Positions 21,986 to 22,014 of a stretch of 22,014 nt of DNA are shown here, one piece after another. Numbering within the stretch: the stretch's first letter is position 1; the number at the start of each line of letters is the position of its first letter. This DNA is from Prevotella sp. UBA2711 (GTDB lineage Bacteria > Bacteroidota > Bacteroidia > Bacteroidales > Bacteroidaceae): positions 49,716 through 71,729 of the forward strand of contig DEKX01000042.1 of NCBI GenBank assembly GCA_002354095.1, given 5' to 3'. The notes under the pieces were generated by a model. It did not search any database and was not told where the DNA came from. It was given only the letters and a program-made list of their open reading frames with translations. Made by a program: the position numbers and the translations under genes.

Positions 21986-22014
21986 ATGGCTAAAGAGAAT
22001 TTTGTGCGCACCAA
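21986..22014 (+). CDS. tuf: elongation factor Tu, first codons only
   Basis: ATG at 21986 followed by AKENFVRT, the N-terminal sequence of Bacteroidales EF-Tu. The window ends after nine full codons. EF-Tu brings aminoacyl-tRNA to the ribosome. Its place directly after the Thr-Tyr-Gly-Thr tRNA genes supports the call, since this tRNA-tuf arrangement is common in bacteria. The 60-base leader is AT-rich and contains no promoter consensus, so tuf is probably cotranscribed with the tRNAs. Confidence 0.9.

Overview
The window looks like a chromosomal segment from a Bacteroidales bacterium, most likely Prevotella or a close relative. The evidence is direct: many upstream regions carry the Bacteroidetes sigma-factor signature TAnnTTTG, several with TTTG 19-20 bases further upstream. 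Shine-Dalgarno sites are mostly absent. The order rpsU, xerC, hpf, four tRNAs, tuf is typical of this order, and a Kdo transferase implies a Gram-negative envelope. The genus is inference.

Positions 1-6658 (+ strand) hold the 3' end of a tightly packed lipid or acyl-product gene cluster. It contains the tail of an esterase, a soluble acyltransferase, a very large protein joining an MMPL/RND-type exporter to a PlsC-like acyltransferase and a short Rossmann-like tail, a 76-residue acyl carrier protein, and a compact AMP-forming ligase. The natural reading is that the ligase activates an acid and loads the carrier protein, acyltransferases pass the acyl group to a lipid or alcohol, and the exporter moves the product out of the inner membrane. 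This gene mix resembles aryl-polyene/flexirubin-type clusters, but no ketosynthase lies inside the window, so the product is unknown. The block is visibly AT-richer than the rest.

Positions 6659-7122 are gene-free but structured: a terminator, a consensus promoter with no clear gene, three 12-base repeats with an exact 22-base period, a minus-strand terminator, and an orphan outer-membrane-protein C-terminal tail. Positions 7123-10853 (minus) carry a FadL-family outer-membrane protein and a PgpH-type 7TM-HD cyclic-di-AMP phosphodiesterase, separated by a spacer rich in TGCAC/GTGCA palindromes.

Positions 10955-14229 (+) form an operon of gltX, waaA and a gamma-carbonic-anhydrase-like gene. 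It meets head-on, with 6 bases between stop codons, a minus-strand pair of a membrane metallophosphoesterase and a small outer-membrane beta-barrel protein. Next on the minus strand are mdh and bcp. Between mdh and the phosphoesterase gene lies a self-contained promoter-to-terminator unit of about 125 bases that may be a small RNA or a tiny peptide gene; it is the best candidate for something undescribed here. pepP diverges from bcp.

From 19964 to the end (+) runs the translation block: rpsU, xerC, hpf, tRNA-Thr(UGU), tRNA-Tyr(GUA), tRNA-Gly(UCC), tRNA-Thr(GGU) and the first codons of tuf. No CRISPR array, insertion sequence, prophage or recognised defence system was seen.
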